Program-made: the position numbers and the translations under genes
Notes under the pieces: generated by a model
Seen by the model: the letters and a program-made list of their open reading frames with translations, nothing else
The model's database searches: none
What the model was told of the DNA's origin: nothing
In this document: piece by piece, positions 23,106-29,151 of the stretch
Numbering within the stretch: position 1 is the stretch's first letter
Layout of the letters: each line of letters starts with the position of its first letter
IMG/VR virus record: IMGVR_UViG_3300010885_018185
Coordinates: 1 to 29,451 of that record
Direction: 5' to 3' (one strand)
Length of the DNA: 29,451 bases
Source: a virus

Positions 23106-23295
23106 CCAACAGCTGAAAGAAGTTAATACGATGTTATCTTCAGGTAATTTCAAACAGATCGAAATAGCACGTAAACTGAACATCGATGCCTCAACTGTTA
23201 ATTACTATCACAGACTGCACATAGCTCACAAAAAGGTAGTTCAGGAAGGATATTTCAACATAAACTTGTACAGCAAAGAATTAATCACAATTTAA
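23086..23295 (+). CDS. Small HTH protein
   Basis: The product is 69 aa. QLKEVNTMLSSGNFKQIEIA then RKLNIDASTVNYYHRLHIAH forms a helix-turn-helix: 'IARKLNIDASTVNYYHR' is a typical recognition pattern with 'S-TV-~~~'. It is basic. It overlaps the Erf-like gene by 20 bases, and an internal ATG at 23131 would reduce this. It could be a regulator of early genes or of the replication module, by analogy only. Confidence 0.65.
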   Translation: MVSKLTNQQLKEVNTMLSSGNFKQIEIARKLNIDASTVNYYHRLHIAHKKVVQEGYFNINLYSKELITI

Positions 23296-23305
23296 AACCT
23301 AAACA

Positions 23306-23584
23306 ATGGAAGTAAAAAAATCAGCAGTAGATATGTTCTGGCTAAAACTCTTAGAGATTGATCATGAGTCAGCATTGAGAATATTAGCAACATATCGTGA
23401 ATGCAAAAGGATCGAAAGCATTCAGGTCATGAATGCTTTTACATTTGCAAGGGATAAGTTGAAAATGCACGTAAACTCAGCATCTTATTGCGTTGACACA
23501 TTCGGAGATGGATCGGAAAACATTAACTTAAAACAAACCCCTAAACTCGTATATGAGACTAACACTACTGACAGACAGAGCTAA
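23306..23584 (+). CDS. Hypothetical early protein
   Basis: The product is 92 aa (MEVKKSAVDMFWLKLLEIDH, ALRILATYRECKRIES, and KLMHV-like helices). It is helical with a polar C-terminus and no transmembrane segment. No family is recognised. Its start has the repeated CCTAAACA motif right before the ATG. It overlaps the next gene by 32 bases. Confidence 0.6.
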   Translation: MEVKKSAVDMFWLKLLEIDHESALRILATYRECKRIESIQVMNAFTFARDKLKMHVNSASYCVDTFGDGSENINLKQTPKLVYETNTTDRQS

Positions 23585-23777
23585 TTACGTTCTGCAAGAA
23601 TTAGGAGATAAATGCCAAGTAATAGACACAGACATTGAGTTCACAAGGATTCAATTATTAGATGCAGATCCAATGACTTTACTAAAACTCTTCCAAGCAG
23701 GTCACAAAGCAGGATTTGATGCCTGTTTGACAGAATTAAAAAGGAAATTTAAAAACGCAGGATTTAATAACTATTAA
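23553..23777 (+). CDS. Small hypothetical protein (phage early module)
   Basis: The product is 74 aa. It contains IQLLDADPMTLLKLFQAGHK then AGFDACLTELKRKF, a helix pair I recall from small Bacteroidota phage proteins near replication genes ('D-~~LLK-F-AG--~G-D'), with no known role. The start is uncertain because the overlap with the previous gene is 32 bases. Confidence 0.58.
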   Translation: MRLTLLTDRANYVLQELGDKCQVIDTDIEFTRIQLLDADPMTLLKLFQAGHKAGFDACLTELKRKFKNAGFNNY

Positions 23778-23796
23778 CCAATAAAATCAGATCAAA

Positions 23797-24033
23797 ATGT
23801 CAAACTACGACAACACAAACAAAGGCGTATTATTTACAAACGACCAGAAAGGAAATGAAAAAGCACCTTATTACAAGGGTAAACTAAACGTAAACGGTAA
23901 AGATTACGATTTGGCGGGATGGGTACGGGAAGGTAAAACAGGCACTTTTCTATCTCTTACAATATCAGAGCCGTATCAAAAGACAGACAGCAAAAATGAA
24001 AAACCTAAATTTAGCACAGATCTACCATTTTAA
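23797..24033 (+). CDS. SSB-like OB-fold protein
   Basis: The product is 78 aa. It starts NTNKGVLFTNDQKGNEKAPYYKGK, goes on LNVNGKDYDLAGWVREGKTG, TFLSLTISEPYQ, and ends KFSTDLPF. The short beta-barrel pattern and the acidic PF tip are those of small SSB-like proteins in Bacteroidota phages. It would cover ssDNA for the Erf-like protein, and its tail may recruit partner proteins. Alternative: a related DUF736-type OB protein. The next gene starts two bases after its stop. Confidence 0.75.
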   Translation: MSNYDNTNKGVLFTNDQKGNEKAPYYKGKLNVNGKDYDLAGWVREGKTGTFLSLTISEPYQKTDSKNEKPKFSTDLPF

Positions 24034-24035
24034 TC

Positions 24036-24473
24036 ATGACAGTACACGAAGCATACAACGACATAAAGGATTATTTCAATCTTGACTTATTGCCTTATTC
24101 CTCAGAAAAACTAATGCGAATTTTGTATAAACTTGAAAAAACTAAAACCATTGTTAAGTACAAAAGGATATTAGTAAATAATGAAGAGCAAAAGCAATTT
24201 GAAGAGAAAAGGATTGATTTAGTAGAAGAAGCCGAAAGAATAGCGCATATTTACGCAACTACCTTAAAAGAGATGCAAAGCGGATGCCGTCAACAAAACA
24301 TGGTCTCGGCAAGGGTACACTTTTGTAGGTATGTAAGACTTAATTCTCAAATTAGCCTTAAACAGATAGGTAAATTTTTAGGTAAAGATCATACAACTAT
24401 AATTCACTATATCTACAAAAGTAAGACCGAATGTATGTTAGCCCCTTTACAGTCAAAATACAAATTGAAATGA
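24036..24473 (+). CDS. DnaA domain IV-like DNA-binding protein
   Basis: The product is 145 aa. The C-terminal 50 residues are ARVHFCRYVRLNSQISLKQI then GKFLGKDHTTIIHYIYKSKT, the DnaA signature (basic loop, 'iG-~~gkDHTTvih'). There is no AAA+ ATPase domain, so it is a stand-alone DnaA-box-type binder. The N-terminal part is charged and helical. It may bind repeats of the phage origin or block the host origin. The gene lies between the SSB-like protein and a nuclease gene. Its last codons overlap a 42-codon gene (ATGA). Confidence 0.85.
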   Translation: MTVHEAYNDIKDYFNLDLLPYSSEKLMRILYKLEKTKTIVKYKRILVNNEEQKQFEEKRIDLVEEAERIAHIYATTLKEMQSGCRQQNMVSARVHFCRYVRLNSQISLKQIGKFLGKDHTTIIHYIYKSKTECMLAPLQSKYKLK

Positions 24474-24598
24474 TTTATTTAATTATCTCACTAATCTGCA
24501 CAGGCATTGCTTTTTTATGGGTAAGCGGAATCGATGCCATGCACCAAAATCATCCCGATTATAATGGCGAAGACTTATTTAATGAAAAAGATATCTGA
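24470..24598 (+). CDS. 42-aa membrane peptide
   Basis: This short gene starts at the ATG overlapping the previous stop (ATGA). It encodes one membrane helix (MIYLIISLICTGIAFLWVSG) followed by IDAMHQNHPDYNGEDLFNEK. The 'HPDY-GEDL' end is, as I recall, repeated in tiny proteins of many Bacteroidota phages. Its stop lies 14 bases into the next gene. It is too short for usual gene callers. It may be an accessory replication membrane protein; function unknown. Confidence 0.72.
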   Translation: MIYLIISLICTGIAFLWVSGIDAMHQNHPDYNGEDLFNEKDI

Positions 24599-24968
24599 AA
24601 AGGAAGTTCATACTGCTGTCTGTAAGTATTTAGACGCTAAGTATCCTGATGTGATCTATTTATCCGATGCCTCTGGGATAAGGGTAACTGTAGGCCTGCA
24701 AATGGAAATTAAGCGTAAAAGATGCAAAAGGTATAAGATTCCTGATCTGATTATCCTACACCCGAATAAGATTTACAAAGGACTTGTAATAGAGATAAAG
24801 ACAGATTTGTCAAAAGTTGTCACAAAGTCAGGGGATTTAAGAAAAGACACCCATGTAAATGAACAACTTAAAACACTTGAAAGGTTGCAGGAGTTAGGTT
24901 ATGCCGGTGTATTCGGATGCGGATTTGATCACATTAAAAGTCTTTTAGATGAATATTTTAAACCATAA
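24582..24968 (+). CDS. VRR-NUC-like endonuclease
   Basis: The chosen start is the ATG at 24582 (MKKISEKEVHTAVCKYLDAK); an in-frame ATG at 24534 lies inside the 42-aa gene. The 128-aa product is of PD-(D/E)XK type: RYKIPDLIILHP provides the first acidic residue, GLVIEIKTDL the E-x-K pair, then LERLQELGYAGVFGCGFDH. This fits the VRR-NUC family, which cleaves branched DNA and often stands in for a Holliday junction resolvase in phages. It fits the neighbouring Erf-like and SSB-like genes. Confidence 0.85.
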   Translation: MKKISEKEVHTAVCKYLDAKYPDVIYLSDASGIRVTVGLQMEIKRKRCKRYKIPDLIILHPNKIYKGLVIEIKTDLSKVVTKSGDLRKDTHVNEQLKTLERLQELGYAGVFGCGFDHIKSLLDEYFKP

Positions 24969-24979
24969 AATTTAATCAA

Positions 24980-25645
24980 ATGAGGATACTTATTGCTTGT
25001 GAAGAAAGCGATGAAGTAAGAGGAAGATTTGAAGAAATTGGTTTTGATGCTTGGAGTTGCGATCTGCAAAAAAACAGAAACCCAAAAGCAAAGCATTATC
25101 AAGGAAATGTTTTTGATATTATAAATGACAATTGGGATGCAATGATAGCCTTTCCACCTTGCACACATTTAGCAGTATCAGGTGCTGCTTGGTTTGAACA
25201 AAAACGAAAGGATGGCAGACAGCAACAAGGGATTGACTTTTTTTTACAAATAACAAAAGCCAAAATAAAGCATATTGCAATAGAAAATCCGGTAGGGATA
25301 ATGAGTAAAATTTATATGCCACCAACACAAGTAATACAACCTTATTATTTTGGCGATAAAGCACAAAAAACAACTTGCCTATGGTTGAAAAACTTGCCAC
25401 CACTTTACCATAATGCAGCACCTAATTTATTTGATGATGTAGTAACGCATACGGATAAAGGCGAGTTTTTTGAATGGATTGATAGCAAGACAGGCAAGAA
25501 AAAAAGACAGCCCTTGTGGTTTAAAGAAGCAAGGAGTTTAAAAGGCGATGAACGGAGTAAGGTAAGGTCAAAGACATTTCCAGGCATTGCACAAGCTATG
25601 TCAAGTCAATGGGGAACATTTTTATTAAACCATAAAAACCAATAA
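24980..25645 (+). CDS. Phage DNA cytosine methyltransferase-like protein
   Basis: The product is 221 aa. It has MRILIACEESDEVRGRFEEI, AMIAFPPCTHLAVSGAAWF (motif IV, PPC with catalytic Cys), IAIENPVGIMSKIYM (motif VI, ENP for ENV), and QPYYFGDKAQKTTCLWLKNL. This is a compact family annotated in phages as C5-type methyltransferase. The usual glycine-rich motif I is replaced by ACEESDE, so target or activity may differ. It lies 11 bases after the nuclease gene and one base before an HTH gene. It may protect phage DNA from restriction. Confidence 0.8.
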   Translation: MRILIACEESDEVRGRFEEIGFDAWSCDLQKNRNPKAKHYQGNVFDIINDNWDAMIAFPPCTHLAVSGAAWFEQKRKDGRQQQGIDFFLQITKAKIKHIAIENPVGIMSKIYMPPTQVIQPYYFGDKAQKTTCLWLKNLPPLYHNAAPNLFDDVVTHTDKGEFFEWIDSKTGKKKRQPLWFKEARSLKGDERSKVRSKTFPGIAQAMSSQWGTFLLNHKNQ

Positions 25646-25646
25646 C

Positions 25647-25937
25647 ATGACACGAACACAGGCACTTGCCACACACCTTTTATCAGGTAAACCAGTAAGC
25701 ATTAAAACGGCTTACAAAGATTTTGGTATCAGTAACATAAGCAGGGAAGTTGCAAGATTAATAGAACGACCTTTCGGTTTATACCTTACCAGAACAAAAT
25801 TAGAAGGTAAAACAAAGTACGGTACTTATTGCTGTTGGTTTGAATACCGATTAATGAACACAAAGCTAAATTCTGCCGGTATAAAAAAGCTAAAAAAACA
25901 TCTACAGGAAAGCGTAAAAAAGCAAAAAGTTTCGTAA
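25647..25937 (+). CDS. Small DNA-binding (HTH) protein
   Basis: The product is 96 aa. Residues 1-70 read LSGKPVSIKTAYKDFGISNI then SREVARLIERPFGLYLTRTK, a winged-helix-like pattern ('GKpiS---A---FGi--~~rei~~LR'). The end is basic. It could be a regulator or a small replication protein. It closes the first rightward run before the terminator-like structure at 25947-26031. Confidence 0.68.
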   Translation: MTRTQALATHLLSGKPVSIKTAYKDFGISNISREVARLIERPFGLYLTRTKLEGKTKYGTYCCWFEYRLMNTKLNSAGIKKLKKHLQESVKKQKVS

Positions 25938-25946
25938 TTTAGCAAC

Positions 25947-26031
25947 TGATGAGTAACGGCATCAATTTTAACTTTTTAGCCCCGAAGGAATGGTCGCGCC
26001 CGTTACCGCACTATTCCCGAAGGGCTTTTTT
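25947..26031 (+). ncRNA. Structured leader: hairpin plus terminator with complementary loops
   Basis: Hairpin 1: TGATG (25947-25951) and CATCA (25960-25964) close the loop AGTAACGG. Hairpin 2: AGCCC (25978-25982) pairs with GGGCT (26022-26026), a symmetric CGAA/CGAA internal loop follows (25983-25986 and 26018-26021), then GGAAT (25987-25991) pairs with ATTCC (26013-26017). Its large loop contains CCGTTAC (26000-26006), exactly complementary to GTAACGG (25953-25959) in loop 1. T's run from 26026 to 26031, giving a terminator that ends six bases before the start codon at 26038. It may be a terminator-based control element for the replication genes. No known RNA family is recognised. Confidence 0.6.
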
Positions 26032-26037
26032 AATTTT

Positions 26038-26649
26038 ATGACCAGAAAAGCATTTAATTTTTACAGATCTTATTATGATGTTTTTTTAATGTTAGAATCA
26101 GATACTGACAAAGTACAATTTATAACGGCTTTGCTAAAAAAACAGTTTGAAAATATAGATACGGACAATTTGTCTCCAATGGCTTTATTTGCTTACAAGT
26201 CACAGGAACACAATATAAACTCACAAATAGAAGGTTATTTAAGTAAAAATAAATTAGGGGGTAGGCAAGGGGGTTCGGTAGGGGGTTCGGTAGGGGGTTC
26301 GGTAGGGGGTTCGGTAAAGGGTAGGCAAGGGGCTTCGGTACAAGAGGAAGAGAAAGAGAAAGGGGAAGAGAAAGGGAAAGAGGAAGAAGAAGAGAAAGTA
26401 AAAGAGGAATATAAAGAGGAAGGTTTATTTTTAGAAAATTGTAAGGAAATAGCTTTAAAGGATGAAAAATGGGTTAGAATAGCTAAAACAAACTCAGAAG
26501 AGTTAGAAGCATTTAACGACCATTGCATCCTAATAGGATTAAGTAAGAAAACGCCAATAGATTATAAAAGACATTTTGTAAACTGGAAAAAACAAAATCC
26601 TCAAATATTGGTTGATATTAACAGAAAAAATAGAGATGATTCATGGTAA
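26038..26649 (+). CDS. DUF6291-like phage replication initiation protein
   Basis: The start at 26038 (MTRKAFNFYRSYYDVFLMLE) fits the family start; an ATG at 25990 would place the terminator stem in the coding frame. The 203-aa product has an N-terminal helical domain of the DUF6291 pattern ('KSF-~Y-sYYdi~~~L---~--~fi~al~~--f') up to about residue 70. A linker (72-100) is built of GGSV repeats and is followed by a Glu/Lys-rich stretch. The C-terminal part ends KKTPIDYKRHFVNWKKQNPQ. Such proteins occur beside phage and plasmid helicases and probably load the helicase encoded just after (seven-base overlap). The function is inferred. Confidence 0.75.
   Translation: MTRKAFNFYRSYYDVFLMLESDTDKVQFITALLKKQFENIDTDNLSPMALFAYKSQEHNINSQIEGYLSKNKLGGRQGGSVGGSVGGSVGGSVKGRQGASVQEEEKEKGEEKGKEEEEEKVKEEYKEEGLFLENCKEIALKDEKWVRIAKTNSEELEAFNDHCILIGLSKKTPIDYKRHFVNWKKQNPQILVDINRKNRDDSW
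26257..26340 (+). repeat. G-rich tandem repeats, possible G-quadruplex
   Basis: Four perfect copies of a 12-base unit, GGGGGTTCGGTA, lie at 26269-26316. They are flanked by two copies of a unit starting GGGTAGGCAAGGGG. Seven runs of three to five G occur on the coding strand, with gaps of about seven bases. They encode the GGSV repeats of the replication protein. The tract could fold into a G-quadruplex in mRNA or ssDNA, and the repeat number could vary. Confidence 0.85.
26342..26398 (+). other. 57-base all-purine tract
   Basis: Every base from 26342 to 26398 is A or G on the plus strand. It encodes the Glu/Lys-rich linker. Long polypurine runs can form triplex DNA and stall polymerases. It lies directly after the G-rich repeats. 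Confidence 0.8.
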
Positions 26650-28448
26650 CAGCATATAGAAATATTTGGGCAAAAGAGGCAAAAGATGCACACTACATTA
26701 CAGTAGATCAGGCATTAGCAAGAATAAAGAATGGTAAGTCAAAACAGGCTGTAGAAGAGATAAGACTACAACTTGACAAAGAGCGTAAAAATAGCCTTAA
26801 AAACAATTTACCATGCATCTGTTTTTCAGGTAAGTTTACAAAAAGAGAGGATAAGGCTATAATTCAGCATTCAGGATTTATAGTGTTAGATTTTGACGAA
26901 TTAAAGGATGTAAGGGAAAAACAGACCGAAATTATAAATTTACCATACATTTATGCCTGTTGGCTTTCACCATCTGGCAATGGATTAAAGGCATTAGTTA
27001 AGATAGCAGATGCCACAAAGCATAGGGAACATTTTACCGCTTTACAGGAAATAATGCCCGAAATTGACCCATCTGGCAAAAATGAAAGCAGGGTATGTTA
27101 TGAAAGCTACGATCCTGACATTTACATTAATGTTAATGCCGTACCGTTTACTAAAACTCTTATACATGACAAAATTAAGGCTCAGGATATAGTAAGTGAT
27201 AAATCTGAGGTATATCGTAAAATACTTACATGGCTTAGTAATAAAGGGGATGCTTTTCGTACCGGCGAAAGAAATACATTTATTTTTAAATTAGCCTCAG
27301 CCTGTTGCAGATTTGGTATAAATCAATCTGAGACCGAATATTACATTAATAACGATTTTGTTCACAATGATTCAAATTTTGCAAAGTACGAATCAGATAG
27401 GGCCATAAAATCCGCTTATAGATCTAATAACTTTAATACCGCTGTATTTGATCGTGATATACTTATAGATATAAAAACTAAAAAAGAAATACAAATAGAC
27501 CCTGCCATCTATGATCTTACAATAAGGCCAAAAGATGTTATATACGGCGAAGATGTCAAAGAAAATGCCTTAGAATTGTTTAGAAATGGATTTGCTAAAT
27601 TAAAAGGCATTGATTGTGAATTGGATGAATATTTTAAATTTAAACATGGGGAAATTACGTGTTTAACAGGCATAGGCAATTACGGGAAAAGTAGCTTTCT
27701 CATGTGGTATATTCTTATAAGAGCAATAAAATACGGCGAAAAATACGCCTTATTTTCTCCTGAAAATAACCCTGCGGAAGAGTTTTACCATGATTTAACC
27801 GAAATTTACATAGGGCAACCATGCATAAAACCATACGTTAATGAGATGAAATACGAACAGGCATACGATTTTATCAGTAAACATATTTTTTATGTCTACC
27901 CAAAAGAATTAGCACCTACCCCAGAATATATAAAAGAAAGATTTTTAGAATTGATAATAAAAGAAAAGGTGATGGGATGTATAATAGATCCATTTAATCA
28001 ATTGTCAAATGATTACCTTAGCGCAGGCGGTAGATCAGATAAGTATTTAGAAACATTTTTATCTGATTGTAGCCGTTTTGCTCAGATAAACAATATTTAT
28101 TTTATTATTGTTGCACATCCTCATAAAATGAGAAAAGAGCCGGACGGTAACTATCCATGCCCAGATGTATTTGATTTGGCAGACGGGGCAATGTGGAACA
28201 ATAAAATGGATAATATTATAGTTTACCATAGGCCTAACCACCAAAAAGACCCCAGCAGTCCTATTTGTACTTTTCACTCAAAAAAGATTAGAAGGCAAAA
28301 GCAAGTTGGTAAAAAGGGTGAATTAGAATTTGAATATAACAGAAAAGAAAGACGGTATTATTTTAACGGTCGGGATGTTTTGGCTTATTTATTGGCAGAA
28401 ATAACAAAACAAACTACATTTGTTTATGATGATGAAGCCCCATTTTAA
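26643..28448 (+). CDS. Primase-helicase-like fusion: VirE_N/BT4734 domain plus RecA-type helicase
   Basis: The product is 601 aa. Residues about 40-185 form a VirE_N/BT4734-like domain (HSGFIVLDFDELKDVREKQ, then CWLSPSGNGLKALVKIA), a family of prim-pol-like fold often joined to helicases in Bacteroidota. Residues 195-290 are helical. The RecA core starts near 330: GEITCLTGIGNYGKSSFLMW (Walker A), YALFSPENNP, GCIIDPFNQLSNDY (Walker B), NIYFIIVAHPHKMRKE (the 'H' sensor), then DGAMWNNKMDNIIVYHR. It is a DnaB/T7 gp4/Twinkle-like helicase unit. The last residues are YDDEAPF, like an SSB tip. It would drive the phage replication fork with the preceding gene. Confidence 0.85.
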   Translation: MVTAYRNIWAKEAKDAHYITVDQALARIKNGKSKQAVEEIRLQLDKERKNSLKNNLPCICFSGKFTKREDKAIIQHSGFIVLDFDELKDVREKQTEIINLPYIYACWLSPSGNGLKALVKIADATKHREHFTALQEIMPEIDPSGKNESRVCYESYDPDIYINVNAVPFTKTLIHDKIKAQDIVSDKSEVYRKILTWLSNKGDAFRTGERNTFIFKLASACCRFGINQSETEYYINNDFVHNDSNFAKYESDRAIKSAYRSNNFNTAVFDRDILIDIKTKKEIQIDPAIYDLTIRPKDVIYGEDVKENALELFRNGFAKLKGIDCELDEYFKFKHGEITCLTGIGNYGKSSFLMWYILIRAIKYGEKYALFSPENNPAEEFYHDLTEIYIGQPCIKPYVNEMKYEQAYDFISKHIFYVYPKELAPTPEYIKERFLELIIKEKVMGCIIDPFNQLSNDYLSAGGRSDKYLETFLSDCSRFAQINNIYFIIVAHPHKMRKEPDGNYPCPDVFDLADGAMWNNKMDNIIVYHRPNHQKDPSSPICTFHSKKIRRQKQVGKKGELEFEYNRKERRYYFNGRDVLAYLLAEITKQTTFVYDDEAPF

Positions 28449-28465
28449 TAAATACTTTTAAATAC

Positions 28466-28527
28466 TTTGCCTCCATAATTAATTTTAACCGTAAGATTAG
28501 TTATCGAAAAATGAAGATAGAGGCAAA
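28466..28527 (+). ncRNA. Structured RNA, hairpin with CCGTAAGA loop
   Basis: The outer stem is TTTGCCTC (28466-28473) with GAGGCAAA (28520-28527), eight perfect pairs. Inside it, ATAATTAA (28475-28482) pairs with TTAGTTAT (28497-28504), one G-U, leaving a 14-base loop ending CCGTAAGA. A second hairpin with a 14-base loop containing the same eight bases follows at 28530-28559. The region has no protein-coding support. Function unknown. Confidence 0.45.
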
Positions 28528-28529
28528 AG

Positions 28530-28570
28530 ACCGGCTGTTTCCCGTAAGAAGCAGTCGGTTAATTTAAACT
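28530..28570 (+). terminator. Terminator-like hairpin after the helicase gene
   Basis: ACCGGCTG (28530-28537) pairs with CAGTCGGT (28552-28559), eight pairs with one G-U. The 14-base loop holds CCGTAAGA. T-rich sequence follows, but the run is broken by A, so termination may be weak. It lies 81 bases after the helicase stop. Confidence 0.55.
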
Positions 28571-28578
28571 TTTAAATA

Positions 28579-28602
28579 GTCAGGTGGCGGAATTGGTAGA
28601 CG
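28579..28602 (+). other. 5' fragment of a tRNA-Leu-like sequence
   Basis: The bases CAGGTGGCGGAATTGGTAGA and the following CG (28581-28602) match the 5' end and D-arm of bacterial tRNA-Leu (acceptor, TG, GCGG, AATTGGTAGACG). The match stops after that. No anticodon arm, T-arm or 3' end follows. It may be a remnant of host recombination, an attachment-site core or a short decoy. It lies in frame inside the truncated gene that follows. Confidence 0.7.
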
Positions 28603-28843
28603 TAACAAAGAGGTTAAGAGATTATCTAACCTATATGAAAATAAAATACCTTCTGCTTTATTATTTGAAACACTATTTAAAACAGAAGAAATACACAAGC
28701 AGGAGATTATAGAGGCTCATAATAGTGGATTTGAAAAAAGTGCAGAGGGTTGGAATGGAGAGTATGGTTTAATGGATATGAATAATATATCGGAAGAAAT
28801 AGGATCTGAACAATACTATCAAGAAACATTTAAAAAAGATTAA
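28580..28843 (+). pseudogene. N-terminally truncated paralogue of the 28846 gene
   Basis: The frame is open from just after the TAG at 28577 to the TAA at 28841, but has no ATG near its start. It encodes ALLFETLFKTEEIHKQEIIE and ends SEQYYQETFKKD. The next gene (28846) has KEMHKQEIENAY and CEQYYQETF at matching places, and 25 bases are identical (28807-28831 and 29007-29031). Its 5' end is joined to the tRNA-Leu fragment, which suggests a recombination scar. Use of a rare start codon cannot be ruled out. Confidence 0.5.
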
Positions 28844-28845
28844 TT

Positions 28846-29139
28846 ATGACATCAATAGAATGGTTAATAGGAAGATTGAAGTATAGATTTTTGAATAACG
28901 ATACAGAAGAAAGTATATTTGAACAAGCCAAAGAAATGCACAAGCAGGAGATAGAAAATGCTTATTGGGATGGTGGACAAGATATACCTACGAGTGGACA
29001 ATCTTGTGAACAATACTATCAAGAAACATTTGTAAGTAAGGGAAGTGATGAATGTCAGACCTTTGAAAAAATGTATGATACAACATCAGCCACCCTTTGT
29101 GCTAATTGTGGTAAAGAAAAATTTTTACATAAAACCTAA
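28846..29139 (+). CDS. Small accessory phage protein
   Basis: The product is 97 aa. It begins MTSIEWLIGRLKYRFLNNDT, contains EQAKEMHKQEIENAYWDGGQ and CEQYYQETFVSKGS, and ends TLCANCGKEKFLHKT. The pattern 'HKQEI--A---G----~-QYY-ETF' is common in small proteins of Bacteroidota phages. The end looks like a half zinc site (CANCGK) with only two cysteines. Role unknown. The start is set by TTAATT ATG two bases after the truncated paralogue's stop. Confidence 0.65.
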   Translation: MTSIEWLIGRLKYRFLNNDTEESIFEQAKEMHKQEIENAYWDGGQDIPTSGQSCEQYYQETFVSKGSDECQTFEKMYDTTSATLCANCGKEKFLHKT

Positions 29140-29151
29140 AAAAGATTAATT

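Noticed and set aside
25945-26006. CTGATGAG at 25946-25953 looked like a hammerhead ribozyme core, with GTAACGG/CCGTTAC as stem II
   Set aside because: The required GAAA after the stem II return strand is absent (CGCACT follows), and no cleavage-site arms are visible.
26257-26340. CRISPR array
   Set aside because: The repeats are 12-base tandem coding units without spacers.
28511-28567. 18-codon ORF MKIEAKDRLFPVRSSRLI
   Set aside because: It lies over the two stems of the RNA/terminator structure and is too short to support as a gene.
28579-28670. A complete tRNA-Leu gene
   Set aside because: Only the acceptor 5' end and D-arm match. No anticodon arm, variable arm, T-arm or 3' CCA region follows within the next 90 bases.
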